From Aequorivita sp. CIP111184 (GTDB taxonomy: Bacteria; Bacteroidota; Bacteroidia; Flavobacteriales; Flavobacteriaceae), in the NCBI RefSeq assembly GCF_900489465.1, contig NZ_UEFQ01000024.1:1-64000 (forward strand): a DNA stretch of 64,000 nucleotides, in the 5' to 3' direction. This document shows positions 45,574 through 53,816 of the stretch, in pieces (position 1 is the first letter of the stretch; every line of letters starts with the position of its first letter). A model generated the notes under the pieces. It did no database searches and was not told the origin of the DNA. It saw only the letters and a program-made list of their open reading frames with translations. The position numbers and the translations under genes are program-made.

Positions 45574-47499
45574 TTAGTTTTGATGGTGAACATCTAATAT
45601 TTGGTATTCGGAATTTTGACTTATAAATTCCGGAACTAATCCTTTAAGCTTTATAACTACTTCCATTTTATTAGTTTTTGAAGTAGCGTTAATTATCGAC
45701 TGAATCTTCTCACTAACACTATTGAAGTTTTCAACATAAACTTTAGAAACCATAATTTTAGGGTGGAAAGTAGGCAATGTTAATGCCGTGTCGCTTAACA
45801 ATTCTTCATAAAGCTTTTCTCCAGATCGTAAACCGATTATCTGTATGTCAATATCCTTGTATGGTTTTAAACCGGATAGTGATATCATCCGTTCAGCCAT
45901 ATCCAATATTTTCACTGGCTTACCCATATCAAAAATATAAATTTCGCCCCCATTTCCCATTGTTCCTGCTTGCAAAACGAGCTGACAGGCTTCAGGAATG
46001 GTCATAAAATATCTTATAATGTCTTTATGTGTAACGGTAACTGGACCTCCCGCTGCAATTTGTTTTCTAAAATATGGGATTACAGATCCATTAGATCCCA
46101 ATACATTACCAAAACGTGTGGTAATAAATCGTGTATGGGTACCTATTTTTTCCTGTAGAGATTGCACATACATCTCTGCAGCCCGTTTGGACGCGCCCAT
46201 CACATTTGTTGGATTTACGGCCTTATCTGTGGAAATCATTACAAACTTATCAATTCCATGTTGCACAGAAAGATTAGCTAAATTTACAGTTCCACTTATA
46301 TTAACGTCTATTGCTTCGTGAGGATTCTTTTCAATTAAAGGCACATGTTTATATGCCGCAGCGTGATACACCATATCAAACTTATAATTTGAAAATATCA
46401 TCTCTAAACGTTCTACATTTCTTACATCTGCTAAAACCGTAGAAAACTTTAAGTCTGGAAATTCACTGCTTAAATGTAACTCCATTTCGTAAAGTGCAGA
46501 TTCAGCATTATCCAATACAACAATTTCTCGGGGATTGAATACTGCTAATTGCTTCACTATCTCACTCCCTATAGAACCCGCTCCACCAGTTACCAGAATC
46601 GTTTTATTTTCTAAATCGTCCTTGATAATTTCAGTATCTATTTCAATAGGACGTCTATCCAAAAGATCCTCAATTTCAATGTGTTTTATTTGTGTCTGTA
46701 TATTCTCTTTTTTGTTCCAATTTTCCACTAACGGCACATTGAAAACTTCTATACTATTAGCTAAACAAGTCTCTACTATTTCATTTGTCTCCGCCATAGA
46801 AAGAGAATCACGAACCATTAATATTCCGTCTATTCTATGTTTAGCGATAAGATCTGCAAACTGAATAGAATCTTTGTTGATAGACATTGAAAAAACAGGC
46901 TTTCCAAGTACGTTTAAGCTTTTGTTTAAATTATCTTCAGAAATAAACCCAACTAATTTAAAAGATAAGTCAGATTCCGTAGTAAGTGCTCTAGCCAAAT
47001 TAATGGTTTGGTTGTCCATTCCGACTATAACAACACGCTTTTTCAAACTGCTGCTGTTCATTCTTCTCAAATACTGATAAGATTCCTTCACTACTATTCT
47101 GAAAAACAGCATCAGGGTAAAGGAAAAGAACATATATAAAATTATGCCCGTGGTTAGAAATATTTTTTCTCCACTCACAGCAAAATAAGCCAAATTAAAA
47201 ACTACTACCGAAAGAGCAGTTAAAAATGATGCCGCAGCAACTCTAAATACATCTGTAAAAGTAGAGTGGCGAACTATCCCCGCATACGTTCGAAGCATGT
47301 AGAAAAAGAAAATATTGGTGGCTAATATAAAAGAAGCCCTAACTGGCACCGACCATACCTTCTGAAATTTCAACGGAGTTCCGTCCAATATCATATATGC
47401 TATCCCAAAAGATACGATACATATAAAAATATCAAGCAAAAATACTGCCCAACGCGGTAAATAGCGTTGATTGAGTAAACACATGGTCTTAGTACGCAT
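45574..47499 (-). CDS. UDP-sugar 4,6-dehydratase, membrane-bound (PglF/WbpM type)
   Basis: About 642 residues from ATG 47499; a GTG at 47535 is an alternative. Four N-terminal membrane helices lead to a CoA-like domain and then an SDR domain: TGGAGSIGSEIV (about 303-314) binds NAD, YHAAAYKHVPL and STDKAVNPTN follow, with the catalytic pair shifted to Met/Lys as in the WbpM class. It is predicted to convert UDP-GlcNAc to UDP-2-acetamido-2,6-dideoxy-hexos-4-ulose. With the PglE-like and PglD-like genes next in the operon it would supply UDP-di-N-acetylbacillosamine. Other products (quinovosamine, fucosamine) are possible if the neighbours act differently. Confidence 0.9.
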   Translation of the reverse strand: MRTKTMCLLNQRYLPRWAVFLLDIFICIVSFGIAYMILDGTPLKFQKVWSVPVRASFILATNIFFFYMLRTYAGIVRHSTFTDVFRVAAASFLTALSVVVFNLAYFAVSGEKIFLTTGIILYMFFSFTLMLFFRIVVKESYQYLRRMNSSSLKKRVVIVGMDNQTINLARALTTESDLSFKLVGFISEDNLNKSLNVLGKPVFSMSINKDSIQFADLIAKHRIDGILMVRDSLSMAETNEIVETCLANSIEVFNVPLVENWNKKENIQTQIKHIEIEDLLDRRPIEIDTEIIKDDLENKTILVTGGAGSIGSEIVKQLAVFNPREIVVLDNAESALYEMELHLSSEFPDLKFSTVLADVRNVERLEMIFSNYKFDMVYHAAAYKHVPLIEKNPHEAIDVNISGTVNLANLSVQHGIDKFVMISTDKAVNPTNVMGASKRAAEMYVQSLQEKIGTHTRFITTRFGNVLGSNGSVIPYFRKQIAAGGPVTVTHKDIIRYFMTIPEACQLVLQAGTMGNGGEIYIFDMGKPVKILDMAERMISLSGLKPYKDIDIQIIGLRSGEKLYEELLSDTALTLPTFHPKIMVSKVYVENFNSVSEKIQSIINATSKTNKMEVVIKLKGLVPEFISQNSEYQILDVHHQN

Positions 47500-47567
47500 T
47501 CTTAATTTTTCTAAAAGAGAATTTTTATAAACCACAATAAAGTAAGATTTGGGACTACAAATATACT

Positions 47568-48704
47568 CTATTTATCGATTAAATGTATTAAAACATCGTT
47601 AATCTTAACCTTTTCTTCACTTTGCAAGTTTGAACCAGATGGGAGACATAAGCCAATTTCGAATAGCTTTTCTGAAATATCGGTTCCATAATAGGGTGCA
47701 TTTTTAAAAATAGGCTGCAAGTGCATTGGTTTCCATAACGGCCTACATTCAATATTATTTTCGGCCATTGCCAAGCGTATCTCTTCATTTGAAAAACCAC
47801 TGGTTCTTTCATCTACAAGAATACAGGACAACCAATGGTTAGAAAAGTAATCTTCATTTGGCTCTTTAAATACCTTCACCCCTGCTTTATTCCGAAAAAT
47901 ATTTTGGTAAAATTGGTTCATCTCTCTTCTTAATCCTACATGTTTATCAAGCACTTCCATCTGCCCACGCCCTATCCCAGCTGAAATATTACTCAACCGA
48001 TAATTATACCCAATCTCTGAATGTTGGTAATGCGGCGCTGCATCACGTGCTTGGGTGGCAAAGAATATCGCTTTCTCTTTGTGTTTTAAATTACGGGAAA
48101 CCAAAGCCCCACCCCCAGAGGTGGTAATAATTTTATTTCCATTAAATGAGAGGATTGATAGGTCTCCAAAAGTGCCGCATTTGTTTCCTTTATAGCTACT
48201 TCCAAAAGCTTCGGCGCTATCTTCAATAATAGGAATTTCGTATTTTTCAGAAATCTTTCTTATTTCATCAACCTTATAAGGCATTCCATAGAGATGCACT
48301 GCTATAATTACTTTCGGTTTCTTTCCTTTAACTATTCGGTCTTTTATAGCTTCCTCCAAATGGTTGGGACAGATATTCCATGTATCAAGCTCACTGTCAA
48401 TAAATATAGGTGTAGCACCTAAATAAACAATTGGATTTGCAGAAGCGGAAAATGTCATGCTTTGGCAAATTACTTCATCGCCTCTTTCAACACCCAATAA
48501 TATAAGCGCTAAATGAATCGCGGCCGTTCCAGAACTAAGTGCTGCAACGTGATTTCCCTCGCCCAGATAATTTTCTATTGCGCCTTCAAACTCCTGAACA
48601 TTAGGTCCCAAGGGAGCTATCCAGTTGGTTTTAAAGGCTTCGTTTACGTAATTTTGCTCACTTCCGCCCATATGCGGCGATGATAAATAAATCTTTTCTT
48701 TCAT
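47568..48704 (-). CDS. DegT/DnrJ sugar aminotransferase (PglE-like)
   Basis: 378 residues from ATG 48704. A PLP enzyme: ALSSGTAAIHLAL near residue 57, EDSAEAFGSSYKG around 160 and the catalytic Lys in SFNGNKIITTSGGG near 190. IYLSSPHMGGSEQNYVNEAF at the start and TNWIAPLGPNV match PglE, which adds the 4-amino group to the 4-keto sugar made by PglF. It would need glutamate as the amino donor. It lies between the dehydratase gene and the second phosphoglycosyltransferase, in the order expected for a bacillosamine pathway. Confidence 0.92.
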   Translation of the reverse strand: MKEKIYLSSPHMGGSEQNYVNEAFKTNWIAPLGPNVQEFEGAIENYLGEGNHVAALSSGTAAIHLALILLGVERGDEVICQSMTFSASANPIVYLGATPIFIDSELDTWNICPNHLEEAIKDRIVKGKKPKVIIAVHLYGMPYKVDEIRKISEKYEIPIIEDSAEAFGSSYKGNKCGTFGDLSILSFNGNKIITTSGGGALVSRNLKHKEKAIFFATQARDAAPHYQHSEIGYNYRLSNISAGIGRGQMEVLDKHVGLRREMNQFYQNIFRNKAGVKVFKEPNEDYFSNHWLSCILVDERTSGFSNEEIRLAMAENNIECRPLWKPMHLQPIFKNAPYYGTDISEKLFEIGLCLPSGSNLQSEEKVKINDVLIHLIDK

Positions 48705-49031
48705 TAGCAATATTTGCTTAAAAACAAATTTTCATTAAAATATAAATCTGAAATCGAACGAATATTAATTAAACTGGATTAATTAGTAGACGATATCACA
48801 GAACTTTGTATTGTCAAAATTCTCAAATACTTATGTTTTTTTTTCGAGGGCGCAAAATTAGAAAATTTATAATGGATTTATAACCTTTTAGAGAAGTTTA
48901 ACCTTAAAAGTAAAAGCCTAAAAATAGAATCTGTAAAACATTATCCCGATAGCTATCAGGACATATTCACATACTCACATATTCACATACTCACATATTC
49001 ACATACTCATACTCACATACTCACTTACTCA
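48705..49031. other. Intergenic region with array and palindrome
   Basis: About 327 bases between the aminotransferase and the second phosphoglycosyltransferase. It holds a leftward TAATTTTG (48853-48860) that could be a -7 element for the pglE-pglF pair, a TCCCGATAGCTATCAGGA palindrome (48944-48961) and the decamer array at 48962-49033. No gene is visible. Confidence 0.6.
48944..48961. repeat. Dispersed palindrome TCCCGATAGCTATC(A/G)GGA
   Basis: A near-perfect 18-base palindrome with one mismatch. Further copies are at 59811-59828 and 59884-59901. Confidence 0.8.
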
Positions 49032-49033
49032 CT
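48962..49033. repeat. ATTCACATACTCAC decamer array at a stop codon
   Basis: CATATTCA and CATACTCA decamers alternate for about seven units. The array ends in ACTCACTA, whose CTA is the stop codon (TAG) of the adjoining glycosyltransferase gene. Confidence 0.9.
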
Positions 49034-49598
49034 AATACCTAACTGCCAAAAGCTTCCAAACAACCACCTCCAAAATAATCCTCAAATCTCCAAAAAACGA
49101 ACGATTATAATAATACTCTAAATTCATCCGAACCTTATCAGGAAAGATAATTTCATCATTATATAGTAAGGGATCTTTTTGTTTTGCCAATAGCGCTTCC
49201 TCATTATAGTATTTAAGGGCGGCACGGCTGCATAATCCGGGCTTTAGTTCCAGTATTTTTCTCTCCTCTCCTTCCATCTTATCGTAATATCCGGGTACAT
49301 CGGGTCGCGGGCCTACAAAGCTCATCTGACCCAAAAGTATATTTAACAACTGCGGCAGCTCGTCAAATTTAGAGCTTCTAAGAAACTGTCCATAGGAAGA
49401 TATAGTTCCGCAACAAACTTGCATAGAACGTATTTTATAAATGGCGAAAGGTTTGCCATATTGCCCAATTCGGGTTTGTAGAAAAAGGCCTTTTCCAGTA
49501 TCAATAGCCGCAATTACAATTAATAATAGTATAAGCCAACCGAAAAACAGAAGACCAAATGCTGAAAATAGTATGTCGAAAATTCTTTTAATGGAAAT
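49032..49598 (-). CDS. Second phosphoglycosyltransferase, no canonical start codon
   Basis: The frame is open from a TAA at 49614-49616 to the stop at 49032 but has no ATG, GTG or TTG before the first conserved residues (IKRIFDILFSAFGLLFFGWL). ATT at 49598 or 49590 would be the only near-canonical starts; ATG 49424 would remove the membrane domain. The rest shows [23 protein letters not shown] with the catalytic Asp-Glu. The segment after IRSM (QVCCGTISSYGQFLRSSK) is about ten residues shorter than in relatives. It would attach a sugar phosphate to undecaprenyl phosphate. It may be decaying, or use an ATT start. Confidence 0.65.
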   Translation of the reverse strand: MSIKRIFDILFSAFGLLFFGWLILLLIVIAAIDTGKGLFLQTRIGQYGKPFAIYKIRSMQVCCGTISSYGQFLRSSKFDELPQLLNILLGQMSFVGPRPDVPGYYDKMEGEERKILELKPGLCSRAALKYYNEEALLAKQKDPLLYNDEIIFPDKVRMNLEYYYNRSFFGDLRIILEVVVWKLLAVRY

Positions 49599-49633
49599 AT
49601 TATATTTTAATTGTTAAATGATAGCGGATTGTC

Positions 49634-49654
49634 TGGTCGAGCGCAGTAGAGACC
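49634..49654. repeat. GGTCGAGCGCAGTAGAGACC-like word
   Basis: A 20-base near-palindromic word resembling a dispersed flavobacterial repeat (GGTCGAGCGCAGTCGAGACC, from memory) with one changed base. It lies between the second phosphoglycosyltransferase and the PglD-like gene. Confidence 0.5.
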
Positions 49655-49714
49655 TCAACCAAAAATCCAAAACGTGGTCTACAGTTTTTAACATATATTC
49701 TAAATTCAAAAAGG

Positions 49715-50305
49715 TCAACCAATTATTCTCCCTGGATTTCCAACTACAACCGCCCCATCAGCCACATCCTTAATAATTACAGCTCCTGCCCCAATTGTGA
49801 CCCATTTTCCTATTTTGATTTCAGGCAATACACAAGCTCCAATTCCAATATGGGTGCCTTCACCCACTGTTACTCCGCCCGCTAAACTAGCATTGGGGGA
49901 AATGTGTGCAAAATCCTCTATCTGGCAATCGTGTTCAATGACGGCACCGGAGTTTATGATGCAATGCTTTCCAATTGAAGTACAGGTATTTATTACAACA
50001 TTTGCCATAATAACGGTTCCGTCTCCTACTGTTGACCAAGAAGAAACACTTGCAGTACGATGTATAAGCAAGCCAAAGTTTTGGGTAAGTTTTTCTGCAA
50101 TTTTCCTTCTATTTCTATTATTGCCAATTGAAACTATCCATGGCTCATATGCATTAGAAGGTTCGGTAAGAAATTTTTGAACCGGAATATGGCATACCGC
50201 CTCCACTTTGGGATTATCGTCATATATACGTGTTATCTCCTCGCTTATGGATTCTGCAATGTCAATTACAGATTTACAATGTCCGCTTGCTCCGTATAGT
50301 ATCAT
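49715..50305 (-). CDS. Sugar O/N-acetyltransferase (PglD/NeuD family)
   Basis: 196 residues. An N-terminal Rossmann-like half (MILYGASGHCKSVIDIAE) is joined to a left-handed beta-helix of hexapeptide repeats (SWSTVGDGTVIMANVV, SIGKHCIINSG, TVGEGTHIGIGA). His125 in AVIEHDCQ aligns with the catalytic His of Campylobacter PglD, including its number, as I recall it. It would acetylate the 4-amino group of UDP-4-amino-sugar using acetyl-CoA, giving UDP-di-N-acetylbacillosamine. Together with the PglE-, PglF- and PglC-like genes nearby the pathway is complete. Confidence 0.9.
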   Translation of the reverse strand: MILYGASGHCKSVIDIAESISEEITRIYDDNPKVEAVCHIPVQKFLTEPSNAYEPWIVSIGNNRNRRKIAEKLTQNFGLLIHRTASVSSWSTVGDGTVIMANVVINTCTSIGKHCIINSGAVIEHDCQIEDFAHISPNASLAGGVTVGEGTHIGIGACVLPEIKIGKWVTIGAGAVIIKDVADGAVVVGNPGRIIG

Positions 50306-50478
50306 TTATAATTAAATTATTTCGTTTCTTAATCGGTGGTCTCGATACAAATTCAAATGCGCTGCGCTTTTTGAATTCACTCGGACACCTTCAATCTTGC
50401 TTTTATTTATAAATCCTAATCAAGGTCCCTGAGTGCGTTCTTCCGCCCAAAAAGCGAGAACGTGCATCGAAGGACCAG

Positions 50479-51087
50479 TTATTGCTTACTGCCCTTGAAT
50501 GTCTCTGCGGTCACATGTCCTTCTTGCGATATACCTTCCCTGATAAACACTTTTTTTACCGTAAGGAAGAAGATCTTTACGTCCAACCAAAAACTGATAT
50601 TATCTACATACCATACGTCCAATTCAAATTTGCGTTCCCAGCTTACGGCATTGCGGCCATTTACCTGTGCCCAACCTGTTATTCCCGGTTTCACATCGTG
50701 CCGTCTGCGTTGGGTTTCATTGTACAAAGGTAAATATTCCGGCAATAAAGGTCTTGGTCCCACAAAGCTCATATCTCCTTTTAATACATTCAGTAATTGC
50801 GGTAGCTCGTCCAAAGAAGTTTTGCGCACAAAATTACCAATTGCCGTAAGCCTTTTGGCATCGGGCAATAATAGGCCACTGTCATCCCGCTTATCGTTCA
50901 TTGTCTTAAACTTGATGATGGTAAATATGCTTTCTCCTTTGCCCGGCCTGCGTTGGTAAAAGAAAGGTTTTCCATTGTTAGCGATTATCAAGGCTATCCA
51001 CACTAAAAAAAATATAGGACTTAAAATCACGAGACCCAATAGTGCAGAAAGCAAATCGAATAGTGGCTTTATGATGATTTTGTACAT
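50479..51087 (-). CDS. Phosphoglycosyltransferase, PglC-like initiating enzyme
   Basis: 202 residues from ATG 51087 ([19 protein letters not shown]). One N-terminal re-entrant membrane helix with [12 protein letters not shown] is followed by [20 protein letters not shown] and [26 protein letters not shown] has the catalytic Asp-Glu. The length is that of PglC/WcaJ C-terminal type monotopic enzymes. It transfers phospho-bacillosamine, or another UDP-sugar phosphate, to undecaprenyl phosphate at the start of repeat-unit synthesis. A related truncated copy is at 52329, beyond the ATPase gene. Confidence 0.93.
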   Translation of the reverse strand: MYKIIIKPLFDLLSALLGLVILSPIFFLVWIALIIANNGKPFFYQRRPGKGESIFTIIKFKTMNDKRDDSGLLLPDAKRLTAIGNFVRKTSLDELPQLLNVLKGDMSFVGPRPLLPEYLPLYNETQRRRHDVKPGITGWAQVNGRNAVSWERKFELDVWYVDNISFWLDVKIFFLTVKKVFIREGISQEGHVTAETFKGSKQ

Positions 51088-51091
51088 AAGG

Positions 51092-52213
51092 CTAAAGAAT
51101 AAAGCTATCAAAGTTCGCTTGGGTTATTATTTTTACTTCAGTATTAGGATAGTTAGTACTAAACTGTCTGGGGATTTTTACACGGGCTCTAGAATTCCAT
51201 TTAAACTCATAGCCAGTAATCTGGCCATCTGCCTCTTCAATAAAGTCCAGTTTTTTTTGATCCTTTGTCCTCCAAAACCAATAATTAACCCACTTCCCTT
51301 TATAATCCAAATATTTAATGCGTTCAGAGATTAGAAAATTCTCCCAAAGTGCACCAACGTCTGTCCTATTTTCAACCTGATTAAAGTTGGCTATAAGTGC
51401 ATTGCGTATGCCATTGTCATAAAAGTATATTTTTTTGCTGTTCTTTAACTCATTGCGAACATTCCGGCTAAAGGAGCTCAACTTAAAAATTACGTAAGTC
51501 TGCTCTAATACTGTAACATATTTTTCAACGGTTTTTGAATCGAGGCCACAAAGTTGCCCCAACTCGCTGTACGAAACCTGCGAACCAACCTGGAGCGCCA
51601 AGCCTTGTAACAACTTCACCAATTTTTCAGGTTTTTTTATAGTTTCCAGCATTAGCACATCTTTATAAAGATAACTATCCGTCAATTGTTTTAGCAGTTC
51701 CTTCTCATTTCCCTGCTGTTTTACCACTTCGGGATAATAACCGTATAAAAGCCGGTGCGGTAGTAAGCGCCGCTCTTCCAGCAATCCGTGGTGTGCCACC
51801 ATTTCAGAGAAAGAAAGTGGGTAAAGTTTATACTCCCACTTTCGCCCAGTCAGTGGCTCATTGACGCTGTTTGCCAATTCAAAAGAAGAGCTTCCGGTGG
51901 CAATAAGCTGTACTTCTGGCAAAGTATCTGTTATTAATTTTAATCGTAGTCCAATGTCTTTAATACGTTGCGCCTCATCAATTATCACTATTTTCTTTTT
52001 GCCAATAATCGCCTTAAATCGGTCTGCTGAAACACCTTCAAATAAGTTTTGAATATCGAGTTCGTCTCCGTTCAACCAAATCATTTCTTCATTGGCCAAA
52101 AATAGTTCTTTTAGCAAAGTGGTCTTGCCTACCTGCCGTGGCCCCATGACCAAAATGGCCTTACCATCAAAAAGCTTATTCTTTATTATACCCTCTAAAC
52201 TGCGTTTTATCAT
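51092..52213 (-). CDS. AAA ATPase with DUF4143 domain
   Basis: 373 residues. A P-loop AAA domain starts at once ([20 protein letters not shown], Walker A GPRQVGKT at about 24-31; Walker B IVIIDEAQ near 75) and the C-terminal DUF4143 domain holds [15 protein letters not shown], a PD-(D/E)XK-like remnant. Such proteins are widespread, of unknown role, and behave as loosely mobile accessory genes. It interrupts the glycan operon between two phosphoglycosyltransferase copies and carries its own promoter and repeated operator-like sites. I see no glycan-related motif, so I treat it as a passenger. Confidence 0.92.
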   Translation of the reverse strand: MIKRSLEGIIKNKLFDGKAILVMGPRQVGKTTLLKELFLANEEMIWLNGDELDIQNLFEGVSADRFKAIIGKKKIVIIDEAQRIKDIGLRLKLITDTLPEVQLIATGSSSFELANSVNEPLTGRKWEYKLYPLSFSEMVAHHGLLEERRLLPHRLLYGYYPEVVKQQGNEKELLKQLTDSYLYKDVLMLETIKKPEKLVKLLQGLALQVGSQVSYSELGQLCGLDSKTVEKYVTVLEQTYVIFKLSSFSRNVRNELKNSKKIYFYDNGIRNALIANFNQVENRTDVGALWENFLISERIKYLDYKGKWVNYWFWRTKDQKKLDFIEEADGQITGYEFKWNSRARVKIPRQFSTNYPNTEVKIITQANFDSFIL

Positions 52214-52227
52214 ATATAAGTAAAGGC

Positions 52228-52235
52228 CAAAAATA
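52228..52235 (-). promoter_or_regulatory. Promoter -7 element of the DUF4143 ATPase gene
   Basis: On the minus strand TATTTTTG matches TAnnTTTG, with the ATG 14 bases further on. The repeat at 52235-52251 touches it. Confidence 0.55.
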
Positions 52236-52283
52236 CAACTTTCTCGGAATCAAATCCATAAAAAGCACAACTTTTTCGGAATC
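52235..52283. promoter_or_regulatory. Paired 17-bp repeats (possible operator)
   Basis: ACAACTTTCTCGGAATC (52235-52251) and ACAACTTTTTCGGAATC (52267-52283) differ at one base and start 32 bases apart, about three DNA turns. The first abuts the -7 element of the ATPase gene, so they could bind a regulator, perhaps the gene product itself. Confidence 0.55.
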
Positions 52284-52328
52284 TGTTACCTGAAATTTGA
52301 AATATTCTATGATATAAAATAATTGGGC

Positions 52329-52586
52329 TTATTTATAAAAGAATGGCTGTTTGGCGTCAGCTAACAATTGTCCATTGTCATCGCGCTTGTCATTCATTGT
52401 CTTAAACTTGATAATGGTAAACAAACGCTCCCCTTTTCCCGGTCTTCTTTGATAGAAGAAGGGTTTGCCATTGTTGGCTAAAGCCAGACCTATCCAAACC
52501 AATAAGAATAGGGGGCTTAAAATCAGTAGACCAACAAGGGAACAGATAAAATCTAAAAAGGGTTTTATGAGGTTTTGGTAGATCAA
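52329..52586 (-). pseudogene. Truncated PglC-like phosphoglycosyltransferase
   Basis: 85 codons from a TTG at 52586 match the N-terminal 75 residues of the intact gene at 50479: LSPLFLLVWIGLALANNGKP and [15 protein letters not shown]. It then breaks after ADAK and ends QPFFYK, before the catalytic Asp-Glu and the C-terminal half. It would not be active. The copies differ at many third positions, so this is an old paralogue, not a fresh duplication. It lies right before the ATPase gene in the operon. Confidence 0.85.
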
Positions 52587-52652
52587 TGTTATGTATTTGG
52601 TTTACAAAAATAGAGATAAACTTGGAGGCATTGAAAATTCCGCGTAATTCAA

Positions 52653-53816
52653 CTATTTCTTTTCTTCCAGTAGGCTCTGATACTCGGCTAGCAGAGCATC
52701 CCAAACCTGCTGCCTTTCGTAGCGGCTTGTTATTTGGATTCTCGCATTGCTTTTTAAGCGATTATAAAGTTCAATATCATTTATTAGTAATTGCATCGCT
52801 TCTGCTAATGCTTCAGTATTCTTAGGAGGAATTATTAATCCGTTTACGTTTGGGATTATAATTTCGTTACAGCCATTAATATCACTTACAATAGAGGGTA
52901 ATCCCATCGCGCCGGCTTGCATTGCAACATTGGGAAAACCTTCGCGATAACTAGGAAAAACTAAAGCATCTGCCGCTGCGAAATAAGGACGTACGTCGTT
53001 CTGATATCCAACCGAAATAATATTAGGGTTGTTTTCTATCGCAGTTATTGTCTCCCGTTTTAATGGATCTAGCTCCCCCTCAAAAGGACCAACCAATAAT
53101 AATTTCGAATCCTGAATTCTGAATTCTGAATTTAGTTTCGAAAAAGCTTGAACCAGTTCATTTATCCCTTTGTCTCCCACTAGACGCCCGACGAATACGA
53201 AGACAAAACTATCTGCCGGAATATTTAGTTCTTGGCGGAAAGTATTTCTCTTTGCAGTAAAAATTGAAGGATCAAAGTATTGGGTATTTATACCATTGCT
53301 ACTGCCCTGCCCTATTATTTTAAGCTTTTCTGGCTTGGCAAGGTTTTCAGCAACTATAAAATCATAAAGACCTTTGGAATTTGGATATACCTTAGTGGCA
53401 AATCTATAGGTAAGCTTTTCCACAAAGTCTAGTAATTTTCTTTTTTTGCCTGTGGCTTCCATCAGGGGAAGTCCGGCCACGGTATGCAATCTATTTGGGA
53501 TTCTGGCCAACCAAGCAGCCATCATCCCAACGATTCCTGCTTTTGGGGTATGGGTGTGGACAATTGTTGGTTTTTCTTTCTTAAAATATTTATATAGTTT
53601 ATAAAGTGATTTAATATCAGAGATAGGTGTTATTTGGCGAGTCATTTCAACGTGATAAGTTTCATAACCGTTATTCTTGCCTAAAACCTCCAAACTTTCT
53701 AAATCTGCCGAAATAGCAATTACCTGAAAATAATCTTGCATAAATTCAAGTTGTCCCTCAAGAAGCTTCTCAAGTGACATAGGTACAGTTGTAATACGGA
53801 TAAGTCTAGGCTTCAT
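52653..53816 (-). CDS. GT4 glycosyltransferase (PglA-like)
   Basis: 387 residues of a GT-B fold enzyme. The N-terminal domain holds HTHTPKAGIVGMMAAWLA and the C-terminal domain VFVFVGRLVGDKGINELVQA and SYREGFPNVAMQAGAMGLP. The beginning and HTHTPK match the PglA type, which adds GalNAc to undecaprenyl-diphospho-bacillosamine. Its EX7E motif reads EGFPNVAMQ, so the second Glu is Gln. It overlaps the neighbouring GT4 gene by 11 bases. With the PglFEDC homologues it suggests the second sugar of the repeat unit. Confidence 0.9.
   Translation of the reverse strand: MKPRLIRITTVPMSLEKLLEGQLEFMQDYFQVIAISADLESLEVLGKNNGYETYHVEMTRQITPISDIKSLYKLYKYFKKEKPTIVHTHTPKAGIVGMMAAWLARIPNRLHTVAGLPLMEATGKKRKLLDFVEKLTYRFATKVYPNSKGLYDFIVAENLAKPEKLKIIGQGSSNGINTQYFDPSIFTAKRNTFRQELNIPADSFVFVFVGRLVGDKGINELVQAFSKLNSEFRIQDSKLLLVGPFEGELDPLKRETITAIENNPNIISVGYQNDVRPYFAAADALVFPSYREGFPNVAMQAGAMGLPSIVSDINGCNEIIIPNVNGLIIPPKNTEALAEAMQLLINDIELYNRLKSNARIQITSRYERQQVWDALLAEYQSLLEEKK

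Noticed and set aside
52402-52704. 100-residue frame overlapping the truncated transferase
   Set aside because: It is in another frame of the remnant and the GT4 gene end, with no family signature.
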